From JBCFAY01 sp038562375 (GTDB taxonomy: Bacteria; Bacillota; Clostridia; Christensenellales; CAG-138), in NCBI GenBank assembly GCA_038562375.1, contig JBCFAY010000006.1, forward strand, positions 62,001-126,000: a stretch of DNA of 64,000 nt, read 5' to 3'. A model generated the notes under the pieces. The model made no database searches. It was not told where the DNA came from and was given only the letters and a program-made list of their open reading frames with translations. The stretch's first letter is position 1. Every line of letters starts with the position of its first letter. The translations under genes and the position numbers were made by a program. Positions 23,810 through 32,262 of the stretch are shown in pieces.

Positions 23810-24892
23810 CTATAACCCGTCCGCGGATGCGCGCCTTAGCCTTAAGGCGATGCGGCCGGGGGATTGTATCCAAATCGCGCGCAGGGAGAAATACATCATC
23901 AGCCGCAGCGCCGCGCCGGTCAGGAAGGCGTTCAAAGCCGCGCCCGCGCCGAGCAATAACAAAAGCGCGCTCGCAAGAGCGCACAAAAAGGCGGGGGCGA
24001 ATTCCATCGCGAGGAATGTCCGCGGTTCGATGCGCTTTAGGGCGCGCGGCAGCAGCGCGCACATCAGCGGCAGAAAAGAATAGATCAGCGAAAGGGTAAA
24101 CGCGCTGAACGCCTGCGCCAAAACGGGCGAAACGAAAAGCGCCGCGAAATCGACGCCGAGCCCGTAAAACAGCAGGCCCGACAGGCCTCCCGCCAGCGTG
24201 TAAAGCCCGGCGGCAAGGAGGATCGATCGGCTCTCCAGCGCGGACGGCCGCGAGCGGTACAGACAGAGCAGAGCAAAAAAGGCGATCGGCAGAGCGCAGA
24301 CCGCACCCCATACGAACGCCGGGAAGCCGGAGGGGACCGCGTATGCCGCGAGGGACGGCAGGCTGGTGAGGAGGCTCCACAGGCCGCCGCCCAGAAGCGC
24401 CGCGGCCAGGGCGTAAAGCGTTTCCGCCAATACGGGCTTAACGGGTTTAACGGGCTTGCCCTTCGTGCCGGTCGGCGCCTGCGCCGCCTCCCCGGGCGCG
24501 GCCGCAGCGGGCAAGGGCTGCTCCGTATCGGAAGGGACCGGCAAGCGCTCCTCTTTGCGCTCGGCAAGCGCGAGCAGGAGAGCGTCCGTCAAAAACTCCT
24601 CGAAGCCCGCGCAAGCGCAGATCGCCTCCGCCTGCTCGGAGGAAAACGCGCTTTGAAGCTCGGCCGTCAGATCGGCGCGCAGCCTCGTGCGCATTGCGTC
24701 GGTCGAATGCTCCGTCACGAACCGCACGATATGCGGGATCAGTTTTTTGGGCGGCGAAGCGGTGCCCCGGAGCCATTTGTAGACCAGGGTGCGATCCCTG
24801 TCCAGATAGAACTCCGCAAGCACGGCCGGGGATTCCTGGATGACGTGAAATATGCACTTCAACATGCCGACAAACGCTGTTTTTCCCGGCAC
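23810..24892 (-). CDS. membrane protein with N-terminal helix-turn-helix-like domain
   Basis: A 360-residue protein. Residues of about 10-55 (VIQESPAVLAEFYLDRDRTL, then KWLRGTASPP) resemble an HTH domain that recognises DNA or partner proteins. Residues 70-140 are helical, then a Pro/Lys linker (GKPVKPVKPV), then about eight membrane helices to the C-terminus. GTG 24892 is the best start: AGGAGG lies 7 bases upstream, whereas the downstream ATG at 24865 has none. It is likely a one-component membrane regulator or an uncharacterised transporter-like protein; the ligand is unknown. Confidence 0.65.
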   Translation of the reverse strand: MPGKTAFVGMLKCIFHVIQESPAVLAEFYLDRDRTLVYKWLRGTASPPKKLIPHIVRFVTEHSTDAMRTRLRADLTAELQSAFSSEQAEAICACAGFEEFLTDALLLALAERKEERLPVPSDTEQPLPAAAAPGEAAQAPTGTKGKPVKPVKPVLAETLYALAAALLGGGLWSLLTSLPSLAAYAVPSGFPAFVWGAVCALPIAFFALLCLYRSRPSALESRSILLAAGLYTLAGGLSGLLFYGLGVDFAALFVSPVLAQAFSAFTLSLIYSFLPLMCALLPRALKRIEPRTFLAMEFAPAFLCALASALLLLLGAGAALNAFLTGAALRLMMYFSLRAIWIQSPGRIALRLRRASADGL

Positions 24893-25106
24893 CGCGGATC
24901 CTCCTAAGCACTGAGCGGATTTTATTGGGAAATCCTGGCTATTTCCCTGATTATAGCACAATACCGCCGTGGGATGAAGCGGATTTCTCGCAGGGCGCGG
25001 CCTTTTAGAGCGCAAACCGCCCCGGGGCCTGCACCAGGAGCGCACGGCAGAGGGCAAAGCGCCCGAACGCCCGCTGTGCACAGCGCGCCCGCCCGCGATC
25101 GGGCCT

Positions 25107-25838
25107 TCATACGTCGCCCGTGATCACGCCTTTGAACGACCGCCCCAGCGGGTGTACGGTCTCATAGATATGGCAATACGCCGTCGCGCCCTCGATGGTG
25201 ATTTCCACGGGAACGGTTACCGTTACGGCGCGGCCGGGCACCGTGCCCGAAATCGTATCGCCGTCGTCGTCTTTGATGGTCATGTCGATCGGCTCCTGGG
25301 TCGCCGCAAACGCGACCCGGCTGACGGCGAACCCGTCGATGGAAGCGCCGGGATCCCCGAGCCCCTGCAAGGGGTTGTCCGGATTATTCTGCTGCATCAT
25401 CTGTGAATACGCGTCGGCGGTGTACTCGATCACCTCAAAGGCGGCGTCCTGCGATTCCGAATGGTGCTTGAACAGCATGGCGAGCAGCTCGGTGCCCTCG
25501 CTTGCCGCCAGCTGCCGGGCCGATTCGAAATCCGGCTCCACCTCCAGCACGAGCTCCCCGGTGTAATTGCCCAGCGCGTCCGTTCCCCCTGCTTTGCTCG
25601 CGTACATCGTGAGCTTGTAATTCCAAACGAGGCCCATTTCATCGGTAACCTGCTGGGTATCGTCGATTTCGATCACCCAATCGGCCTCTTTGGGCGGCGG
25701 GTTGGTTTGACCGGGTTGCGCGGATGCCGCGGCGGCGGGCTCCTCGGAACCCGACTGAGGCAGGGGGGCGCTGCAGCCGATAAGAAGCAGCGCGCACAGG
25801 GCGGCCGCGATCAGACCTTTGATCCTAAAACGCTTCAT
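25107..25838 (-). CDS. uncharacterised lipoprotein
   Basis: A 243-residue protein starting at ATG 25838 with GGAAGGAG upstream. The signal peptide has lipobox LLIGC. The mature protein is Ala/Glu/Gly rich near its start, then a mixed alpha/beta domain with acidic DDDGDTISGTVPG and VTVPVEITIEG segments towards the C-terminus. It should be anchored outside the membrane. The adjacent minus-strand gene encodes the HTH-membrane protein 214 bp further on. No family recognised. Confidence 0.7.
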   Translation of the reverse strand: MKRFRIKGLIAAALCALLLIGCSAPLPQSGSEEPAAAASAQPGQTNPPPKEADWVIEIDDTQQVTDEMGLVWNYKLTMYASKAGGTDALGNYTGELVLEVEPDFESARQLAASEGTELLAMLFKHHSESQDAAFEVIEYTADAYSQMMQQNNPDNPLQGLGDPGASIDGFAVSRVAFAATQEPIDMTIKDDDGDTISGTVPGRAVTVTVPVEITIEGATAYCHIYETVHPLGRSFKGVITGDV

Positions 25839-26068
25839 TCGACGTTCTCCTTCCCTATCGATACGCCGATGCCGCTGTATGAAAACGCAACGGAAAACCA
25901 TAGGCGCATCGCTTATAAAAATAATAACAACACAAGGGCGATTTTACAAGATGGCGCGGGGGGGTCCGCCTTCGGGGCGCCTTCCCCGGCTTAAACCCGT
26001 TCGGCAGGCCCCGCCTTTTGCTTCCGGGGCCGGGGAGCGCCTCATGCCCGCGCATTTGGGTGCGAATC

Positions 26069-26097
26069 TTGTATCCGCCGGGACAAGCGTTTATAAT
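26069..26097 (+). promoter_or_regulatory. promoter of the aldo/keto reductase operon
   Basis: TTGTAT (26069-26074), 17-bp spacer, TATAAT (26092-26097). It lies about 50 bp before the ATG at 26146. Confidence 0.75.
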
Positions 26098-26145
26098 GAA
26101 CTCATATCGCGCTTTTAATTGTGCCGAACGAAAGAGGTCGCCCAT

Positions 26146-27354
26146 ATGATCTATAAATCCTTCAACGGCCTACGCATCTCGATGCTGGGGATGGGCAACA
26201 TGCGCCTGCCCACCATCGGTCCGGCGGGGTTCTCAGCGCCGATCGACCACGCAAAGGCGCAGCGGATCATCGATCGCGTCTACGCGGGAGGCGTCAACTA
26301 TTTCGATACCGCGTACATGTACCACGGCGGCGGATCCGAGAAGTTCCTGGGCGACGCGCTCAAAAACTTCCCCCGGAGCAGCTTTTATCTCGCGGACAAG
26401 ATGCCCGCCTTTCCCGTGGCGGGCGGGCGCACGCCCGAATCCATATTCGAGGAGCAGCTCTCCCGCTGCAAGACGGATTATTTCGATTTTTATCTGCTGC
26501 ACAACGTTACCGAGGGCATCATCGAACTGTTCCTGGACGAGCGCCTGGGCATCGTCGAATACCTTCTTAAGCAAAAAAAGGCCGGCAGGATCCGATTCTT
26601 CGGCTTTTCCAACCACGGCAGGCCCGAGACGATGCAGCGGCTGCTCGATCGCTGGGACTGCTTCGATTTCGGGCAGATACAGATCAATTACCTCGACTGG
26701 ACGATGCTCGACGCGAAGCGCCAATACGAGATCCTGACCGAGCGCGGGCTGCCCGTGATCGCGATGGAACCCTGCCGCGGCGGTCGGCTCGCGTCGCTGA
26801 CCCCCAAGGCGGACGCGCTGCTCAAAGCGGCCGATCCGGACGCCTCCGTCGCGTCCTGGGCGTTTCGCTACCTCCAAACGCTCGAGAACATGCAGGTCGT
26901 CCTCAGCGGCATGACTTTGATGGAGCAGGCGGAGGATAACCTCGCCACATTCGAGCGGCCGAACCCGCTGACGCCGGAAGAGCTGAAGACCCTCGGCCGG
27001 GCGGTGGACCTGCTCAAGGAAGAGCTCAACGTGCCCTGCACCAAATGCAATTACTGCGAAGGCTGCCCCCAGGGCCTCGATATCCCCGTCCTGATCGCGC
27101 TGTACAACGAGCATTGCATCGACCACAGCTTCTCGGTAACAAACGCGCTCGGCGCGCTGCCCGAAGAGAAGCTCCCCGATCGCTGCAGGGCGTGCGGCCA
27201 GTGCATGGAAAAATGCCCGCAGGGCATCGATATCGCGAACGTCATGAAGGAGTTTGCAGGGGCGATCGCGGGGCCTCCCCGGCGCAGTCCGCCGCGGGTC
27301 CGCACCATCGGCGCCGGTTCCAAAGCGAATAAACGGCAAGAGAGGTTGTTATGA
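26146..27354 (+). CDS. aldo/keto reductase with C-terminal 4Fe-4S ferredoxin domain
   Basis: A 402-residue oxidoreductase. The aldo/keto reductase barrel (about 1-275) keeps the catalytic Asp and Tyr (FDTAYMYHGG) and the downstream Lys/His-type positions, with SNHGRPETM and IQINYLDW typical of this iron-sulphur subfamily. The C-terminal domain carries CTKCNYCEGCPQGLD and CRACGQCMEKCPQGID, two cluster motifs. ATG 26146 is chosen over an earlier in-frame start. The next gene overlaps by 4 bp. It probably couples carbonyl or enone chemistry to ferredoxin; the natural substrate is unknown. Confidence 0.88.
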   Translation: MIYKSFNGLRISMLGMGNMRLPTIGPAGFSAPIDHAKAQRIIDRVYAGGVNYFDTAYMYHGGGSEKFLGDALKNFPRSSFYLADKMPAFPVAGGRTPESIFEEQLSRCKTDYFDFYLLHNVTEGIIELFLDERLGIVEYLLKQKKAGRIRFFGFSNHGRPETMQRLLDRWDCFDFGQIQINYLDWTMLDAKRQYEILTERGLPVIAMEPCRGGRLASLTPKADALLKAADPDASVASWAFRYLQTLENMQVVLSGMTLMEQAEDNLATFERPNPLTPEELKTLGRAVDLLKEELNVPCTKCNYCEGCPQGLDIPVLIALYNEHCIDHSFSVTNALGALPEEKLPDRCRACGQCMEKCPQGIDIANVMKEFAGAIAGPPRRSPPRVRTIGAGSKANKRQERLL

Positions 27355-27983
27355 AGGTATTGCTGGTAAACGGCAGCCCCCATGAAAAGGGCTGCACCTA
27401 TACGGCGCTGGAGGAAGTGGCACGCACGCTCCGCGAGGAAGGGATCGAGACGGAGTTTTTCCAGCTCGGCGCGAGGCCGATCTCCGGATGCATCGCCTGC
27501 GGCCTGTGCCGCAAGATCGGCCGCTGCGCCATCAACGACTGCGTGAACGATTTTGTCGACCTTGCCGAGGACGCGGACGGCTTCGTATTCGGTTCGCCGG
27601 TGCACTACGCCGCCGCGGGCGGCGCGATCACCTGCTTTTTGGACCGCGCGTTCTTCTCCGACCGCTGCGGCGGCCGCGGGGCCTTCCGCCTCAAGCCCGC
27701 CGCCTGCGTGGTATCCGCGCGCAGGGCCGGAACGACCGCGGCTTTCGACCAGCTCATGAAATACCTTACGATCTCCGAGATGCCCGTCGTCTCCTCGCGC
27801 TATTGGAACATGGTGCACGGGGCGAAGCCGGAGGACGTCCTGCAGGACCTCGAGGGCCTGCAGGTCATGCGCATCCTCGGCAGGAACATGGCGTGGTTTT
27901 TGCGCTGCAAGGAGGCGGGCGCCCGGTCCGGCGTACCCTTCCCGGAGGAGGAAAAGCCCGTCGGCACGAACTTTATACGCTGA
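27351..27983 (+). CDS. flavodoxin-fold NAD(P)H:FMN reductase-like protein
   Basis: A 210-residue flavoprotein of the NADPH-dependent FMN reductase/iron-sulphur flavoprotein group. The FMN phosphate loop is NGSPHEKGCTYTALEE, and the flavin isoalloxazine loop FGSPVHYAAAGGA is present. Cys residues CIACGLCRKIGRC (about 46-58) form the compact cluster seen in iron-sulphur flavoproteins. It overlaps the aldo/keto reductase stop by 4 bp (ATGA), so the two form a redox pair. A role as electron donor to, or partner of, that reductase is the simplest reading. Confidence 0.82.
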   Translation: MKVLLVNGSPHEKGCTYTALEEVARTLREEGIETEFFQLGARPISGCIACGLCRKIGRCAINDCVNDFVDLAEDADGFVFGSPVHYAAAGGAITCFLDRAFFSDRCGGRGAFRLKPAACVVSARRAGTTAAFDQLMKYLTISEMPVVSSRYWNMVHGAKPEDVLQDLEGLQVMRILGRNMAWFLRCKEAGARSGVPFPEEEKPVGTNFIR

Positions 27984-28052
27984 CGCGGCGGTTTTTTAGT
28001 CAAATCCGAACGGATTACCGAACAATTGAATCTTAAACAAAGGAGCTTTGTC

Positions 28053-29219
28053 ATGTATAACTTCAATTATTACAACCCCACAAGAATCATTTTCGGCAAG
28101 GATAAGCTGGATTCCATCGACAAATACGTCCCCGCGGACGCGAAGGTGCTCATCACCTACGGCGGCGGGAGCGCGAAGCGAAGCGGCCTGATCGATAAGG
28201 TCACGTCCGCGCTCGGCAAGCGGGCGGTCTATGAATTCGGCGGCATCGAGCCGAACCCGCGCTGCGAGACCCTCGCGAGAGCCGCGGCCCTGGTGCGCGA
28301 AAAAGGCGTCGATTTCATGCTCGCCGTCGGCGGCGGCTCCGTCATCGACGGGACCAAATTCATCGCGCTCGCCGCCTGCTACGACGGAAAAGCGGAGGAT
28401 CTGCTCGGTTACGGATTCATGGGCGTCCCGCTGGACGTCGTTGGCCGCACGATCCCCTTCGGCGCGGTGCTCACGCTCCCGGCCACCGGCTCGGAGATGA
28501 ACTACAACGCGGTGGTCAGCCACGGCACGGGCAAGTTCGCCATCTCGAGCCCGATCGTATTCCCGCAGTTCTCCATCCTCGACCCGACGCTCACCTTCAC
28601 GCTCCCCGCGATCCAGGTCGCCAACGGCATCGTGGACGCGTTCGTGCACGTGATGGAGCAGTATATGACGTATCCCGTGGACGCGAGGGCGCAGGACCGC
28701 TTCGCGGAGGGGCTGCTGCTCACGCTGATCGAGATCGGCGAAACGTCGGTCAGGGAGCCGGAGAATTACGACGTGCGCGCCAACCACGTCTGGTGCGCGA
28801 CGCTCGCCTTAAACGGCCTCATCGGCGCGGGCGTCCCGCAGGATTGGACGAGCCACTCGCTCGGGCACGAGCTCACAGCGCGCTTTGGGATCGACCACGG
28901 CCAGACGCTCGCGGTCGTGCTGCCCTCTGTGCTTGAGATCCGGCGCGAGCAAAAGCGCGCGAAGCTCCTGCAGTACGCCGAGCGCGTATGGGGGATCAAG
29001 GAAGGCGCAGAGGACGAGCGGATCGACAAGGCCATCGCGAAGACCCGGACGTTCTTCCGGAGCCTCGGCATTAAGACCCGCCTGTCCGAATACGGCGTGA
29101 GCGCCGACCAGATCCCTGTCATCGTCGAGCAGCTCAAGGCGCACGGGATGACGGCGCTCTCCGAGACCGGCGACCTGACGCCGGAGATCAGCCGAAAGAT
29201 CCTCGAGAACGCGTTCTAA
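28053..29219 (+). CDS. iron-containing (group III) alcohol dehydrogenase
   Basis: A 388-residue NAD(P)-dependent dehydrogenase. The N-terminal Rossmann-like domain shows FGGIEPNPRC and VGGGSVIDGTKFIA (NAD-binding GGGS). The metal-binding domain has AFVHVMEQYMTY, and HSLGHELTARFGIDHGQ with the His ligands. AGGAG precedes the ATG. The pattern matches butanol/BDH- or YqhD-type enzymes that reduce aldehydes. The gene is 69 bp after the flavoprotein gene and may share its promoter. The substrate is not readable from sequence. Confidence 0.9.
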   Translation: MYNFNYYNPTRIIFGKDKLDSIDKYVPADAKVLITYGGGSAKRSGLIDKVTSALGKRAVYEFGGIEPNPRCETLARAAALVREKGVDFMLAVGGGSVIDGTKFIALAACYDGKAEDLLGYGFMGVPLDVVGRTIPFGAVLTLPATGSEMNYNAVVSHGTGKFAISSPIVFPQFSILDPTLTFTLPAIQVANGIVDAFVHVMEQYMTYPVDARAQDRFAEGLLLTLIEIGETSVREPENYDVRANHVWCATLALNGLIGAGVPQDWTSHSLGHELTARFGIDHGQTLAVVLPSVLEIRREQKRAKLLQYAERVWGIKEGAEDERIDKAIAKTRTFFRSLGIKTRLSEYGVSADQIPVIVEQLKAHGMTALSETGDLTPEISRKILENAF

Positions 29220-29245
29220 AATCGCTCATCAAGAGCATGACGATC

Positions 29246-29278
29246 AAGGTGTCCGCCACATTTCACGGCGGACACCTT
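29246..29278 (+). terminator. hairpin after the alcohol dehydrogenase gene
   Basis: AAGGTGTCCGCC pairs perfectly with GGCGGACACCTT around a 9-nt loop. No T-tract follows, so it may be a 3' stabiliser or a Rho-assisted site rather than a full intrinsic terminator. Confidence 0.55.
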
Positions 29279-29364
29279 AGGTTGCGGCAAGCTTCCATGC
29301 TCAGAGGAGGGCGGCAACGAACAGAGGCGGACGCCCAAAACGGTTAAACAGTCCTTAGGGGTTC

Positions 29365-29594
29365 GGGGGCCGATGCCCCCGGAGGCTTTATTCGCGAGCG
29401 GCGACCTGCGCGGCGCGAGAGAAAAGCCTTGCTCCGCAAGGCTTTCTTCTCAGGAACCGCCGGCCGTACCGAAGGTGCAGGCGGTTCCTGCAAGGTCGTC
29501 AAAGCCGAAGGATTTGATACGGCATGTTGTTGAAATATCGAAAATCTAAGGATTTCGATAAAATCTCGCAAAAGTGACGCAGGTCACTTTTGCG
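29365..29594. other. array of consecutive stem-loops, non-coding
   Basis: At least five hairpins are packed in 230 bp: GGGGGC/GCCCCC (29365-29380), AAAGCCTTGC/GCAAGGCTTT (29423-29445, with TTCTTCT after it), GGAACCGCC/GGCGGTTCC (29453-29498), ATCGAAAATC/GATTTCGAT (about 29537-29559) and CGCAAAAGTGAC/GTCACTTTTGCG (29567-29594). The second and last are terminator-like between the converging alcohol dehydrogenase and katA operons. The whole could be a structured non-coding RNA or an intergenic repeat element. No gene is supported here. Confidence 0.5.
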
Positions 29595-29952
29595 AAACTT
29601 TCGCGCGGATCGTGAGGATGTGTATGCTCACCGAGACGCCGACCACGCCCAGTATGATCCACACGAGGGCGGAATGTACCAGCGCGGCGGAAATGCCCAG
29701 CGTCGCCCACAAAAACGCGATGCTGGTCCAGCGCGCGCGGCTGCTGATCCCGGTCTTATTGCGGTAGTTCTGCACATATTCCCCGAAAAGCCGCATGTTT
29801 TCCAGCTTCTTCAAAAGCCTGGGGCTCGAAGCGCCGAAGCACCCGGCGGCGCAGAGCACAAACGGCGTCGTGGGCCAGACCGGCAGTAGCAGCCCGATGC
29901 CGCCCAGCGCCAGCGCGATTGAGCCGAGGCAGATCAGCAGGATTCGCTTCAC
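29584..29952 (-). CDS. YbaN-like (DUF454) small membrane protein
   Basis: A 122-residue protein with about four membrane segments. The N-terminal GSIALALGGIGLLLPVWPTTPFVL is diagnostic of the DUF454/YbaN family, and FGEYVQNYRN is in the central loop. Its start overlaps the katA stop by 4 bp, so it is translated with catalase, suggesting a function in oxidative stress or haem/iron homeostasis. Its biochemical role is unknown in the whole family. The stop codon lies inside the terminal hairpin of the intergenic array. Confidence 0.88.
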   Translation of the reverse strand: MKRILLICLGSIALALGGIGLLLPVWPTTPFVLCAAGCFGASSPRLLKKLENMRLFGEYVQNYRNKTGISSRARWTSIAFLWATLGISAALVHSALVWIILGVVGVSVSIHILTIRAKVSQK

Positions 29953-31460
29953 CGCTGCATCGTCGCCTTCATCCGCTCGTCATGGGTCATCCCCGCGAGC
30001 CGGACGACCTCTCCAAGGTCGACTCCGAGGGCCTTTGCGAGCCGGGTCCCGTAGTCCTTATCCGCGAGATAGCAGTGCGCCGCATGCCGGAGCCGGACAT
30101 TGTCGGTCACGCCGGTCATGTTGCGCGCGGTGTTTTCGATCAGGAGCGCCTTTTTGTCTTCCGTGATCAGCCGGTAGAGATCGCCCGCCTGATAGAAGCA
30201 GTTGTCGGTCTGATCGGCCTTGGGCTCGTAGGAATCCATCGCGCCGCGGATCTCGAGCGGCGGCTCCTTGTATTCGGGCTGCTCCGCCCATTCGCCGAAG
30301 CTGTTGGGCTGATAATGCTTCATGGCGCCGTAATTGCCGTCCACGCGCATCTGCCCGTCGCGATGGTACGCGTGCACCGGGCACTTGGGCGCGTTGACGG
30401 GGATCGAATGGTGGTTGACGCCCAGGCGGTAGCGATGCGCGTCGCCGTAGGAGAAGAGCCTGCCCTGGAGCAGTTTGTCGGGCGAGAGGCCCACCCCGGG
30501 CACGATCGCCGCGGGATTGAACGCCGCCTGCTCGACGTCCGCAAAGTAGTTCTCGGGATTGCGGTTCAGCTCGAGCACGCCGACCGGGATCAGCGGGAAT
30601 TCCTTATGGCTCCAGATCTTCGTGATGTCGAAGGGGTTCTCCTTATGGCTGTTCGCCTGCTCCTCGGTCATCACTTGGATGTAGAAGTCCCAGCGCGGGA
30701 AATCGCCCTTTTCGATCGCGCCGAACAGATCCCTCTGATGGCTCTCGCGATCCTTCCCGACCAACTCCCCAGCCTCCGCGTCGCTGATGTTTTCGATGCC
30801 CTGCCGCGTCCTCCAGTGGTATTTGACCCAGACGCGGCGGTTCTGGGCGTTGATCAGGCTGAAGGTATGGCTGCCGAACCCGTGCATATGGCGGTAGGAC
30901 TTCGGGATGCCGCGATCGGACATGGTGATCGTGACCTGATGCAGCGCCTCGGGCAGCATGCTCCAGAAATCCCAGTTGTTCTGCGCCGAGCGCATGTTGG
31001 TCTTTGGGTCCCTCTTTACCGCGTGGTTCAGATCCGGGAAGCGCAAGGGGTCCCGGAGGAAGAACACGGGCGTGTTGTTGCCAACCAGATCCCAGTTGCC
31101 CTCCTCGGTGTAGAACTTGATCGCGAAGCCGCGGATATCGCGCTCGGCGTCGGCCGCGCCGCGCTCGCCCGCCACGGTGGAAAACCGTATGAACACGTCG
31201 GTATTCTTCCCGACCTCGGAAAACAGCTTGGCCTTGGTGTATTTCGTGATGTCGTGCGTTACGGTGAACGTGCCGAACGCCCCGGAGCCTTTGGCGTGCA
31301 TCCGGCGCTCCGGGATCACCTCCCGGTCAAAATGAGCAAGCTTCTCGATAAACCACGGGTTTTGGAGCATCATCCCTCCGCGCTCGCCGGCAGTTACCGA
31401 ATTGGTATTGTCCGCTACCGGCGCGCCCGCCGCCGTCGTGAGTTTTTTGTTCTCGTCCAT
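29949..31460 (-). CDS. katA: monofunctional haem catalase
   Basis: A 503-residue cytoplasmic catalase of the small-subunit clade, converting H2O2 to water and oxygen. The catalytic His is in FDREVIPERRMHAKGSGAFG, the conserved Asn in NNTPVFFLRDP, and the proximal Tyr ligand in RLFSYGDAHRYRLG. AGGAGG lies 8 bases before the ATG. It starts a two-gene operon with the YbaN-like gene. The upstream region shared with a Fur-family regulator contains a PerR-box-like palindrome overlapping the -10, which fits peroxide induction. Confidence 0.97.
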   Translation of the reverse strand: MDENKKLTTAAGAPVADNTNSVTAGERGGMMLQNPWFIEKLAHFDREVIPERRMHAKGSGAFGTFTVTHDITKYTKAKLFSEVGKNTDVFIRFSTVAGERGAADAERDIRGFAIKFYTEEGNWDLVGNNTPVFFLRDPLRFPDLNHAVKRDPKTNMRSAQNNWDFWSMLPEALHQVTITMSDRGIPKSYRHMHGFGSHTFSLINAQNRRVWVKYHWRTRQGIENISDAEAGELVGKDRESHQRDLFGAIEKGDFPRWDFYIQVMTEEQANSHKENPFDITKIWSHKEFPLIPVGVLELNRNPENYFADVEQAAFNPAAIVPGVGLSPDKLLQGRLFSYGDAHRYRLGVNHHSIPVNAPKCPVHAYHRDGQMRVDGNYGAMKHYQPNSFGEWAEQPEYKEPPLEIRGAMDSYEPKADQTDNCFYQAGDLYRLITEDKKALLIENTARNMTGVTDNVRLRHAAHCYLADKDYGTRLAKALGVDLGEVVRLAGMTHDERMKATMQR

Positions 31461-31523
31461 GTCGCAGCCTCCTCTGTATTTATTTCTGGAAATATGGGAA
31501 ATAAAAAAGTTTTAGGAATCATT

Positions 31524-31539
31524 CTTAAAAATATTTAAG
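31524..31539. promoter_or_regulatory. PerR/Fur-type box in the katA promoter
   Basis: CTTAAAAATATTTAAG, an AT-rich palindrome with 6-bp arms. It overlaps the likely katA -10 (TTAAAT, 31538-31533, 17 bp after TTGACA at 31561-31556 on the minus strand). This matches peroxide-regulon architecture; binding is inferred. Confidence 0.6.
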
Positions 31540-31579
31540 CATATTTTGGAGGCGCTGTCAACAGCAATCGCCCGTATCA

Positions 31580-31608
31580 TTGACAGTATAGTCGATGTAT
31601 TGTATGAT
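31580..31608 (+). promoter_or_regulatory. promoter of the Fur/PerR-family gene
   Basis: TTGACA (31580-31585), 17-bp spacer, TATGAT (31603-31608). It lies about 30 bp before the start codon at 31640. Confidence 0.75.
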
Positions 31609-31639
31609 CTATGAAAATTCTCATGGCTGGTGCTGCATT

Positions 31640-32020
31640 ATGGGTATGACCAAGCAGAGGGCCGCAATTCTCAGCATCGTGAGAAATTTCAACGGACATC
31701 CCACGGTCGAGGATATTCACGCCCTCGCCAAGGAGCGGTTTGCGCACATCGGAACGGGCACCGTCTACCGCAATCTGAACATCCTTTCGGACGGCGGCAC
31801 GATTCGGCGCGTGCAGATTCCCAATCAGCCCGTACGCTATGACAAGATGCTTTCGGAGCACGAGCACATCGTGTGCGTCAAATGCGGCGGCGTTGCGGAC
31901 ATCCCTTCGCTCGAGCTCGACCTTGGCAAGCTCCCCGCCGACGTCGATGTTCTATCCCATTCGCTTTTCGTCTATTGCATCTGCAAGGACTGCCTCAAAC
32001 AAAACCGCCGTCCGGATTGA
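31640..32020 (+). CDS. perR: Fur-family regulator, PerR-like
   Basis: A 126-residue regulator, cytoplasmic. The N-terminal winged helix includes TKQRAAILSIV, HPTVEDIHALAK and GTGTVYRNLNILSD. The regulatory site follows in SEHEHIVCVKCGG, and the structural zinc Cys pair is completed by CICKDC near the C-terminus. It is divergent from katA with a shared PerR-type box, which is why PerR is preferred to Fur or Zur. Two in-frame ATGs (31640 and 31646) are possible; the ribosome site is weak for both. PerR identity is inferred from context. Confidence 0.8.
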   Translation: MGMTKQRAAILSIVRNFNGHPTVEDIHALAKERFAHIGTGTVYRNLNILSDGGTIRRVQIPNQPVRYDKMLSEHEHIVCVKCGGVADIPSLELDLGKLPADVDVLSHSLFVYCICKDCLKQNRRPD

Positions 32021-32262
32021 AACGCCTGTTTGACCGTCCAAAAACAAGCCTCACGGCGCAAATACGCCTGCAAAACCGCCGCCCTTCGGGCGGCCGTCCG
32101 ATAGCAAATCCATTCTCGGGCATCGTCCCGACCCTGCGGCTTTTTTGAAGAATAGCAATTAAAACTATGGAAATCACTTTGCGAGGCGTTTTGTACGCCA
32201 TGACGGGCACGCGCGCACGCTGCGGCGGGCCATAGTCCGCACAGACATCCAAGGAGGTCAAT

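Noticed and set aside
29365..29594. CRISPR array
   Set aside because: The repeats are inverted and all different, with no regularly spaced direct repeat or cas genes nearby.
29919..31538. 539-codon open frame antisense to katA
   Set aside because: KatA is unmistakable on the other strand; the antisense frame has Arg/Leu/Val-rich composition without domain motifs or ribosome site and comes from G+C-biased codon use.
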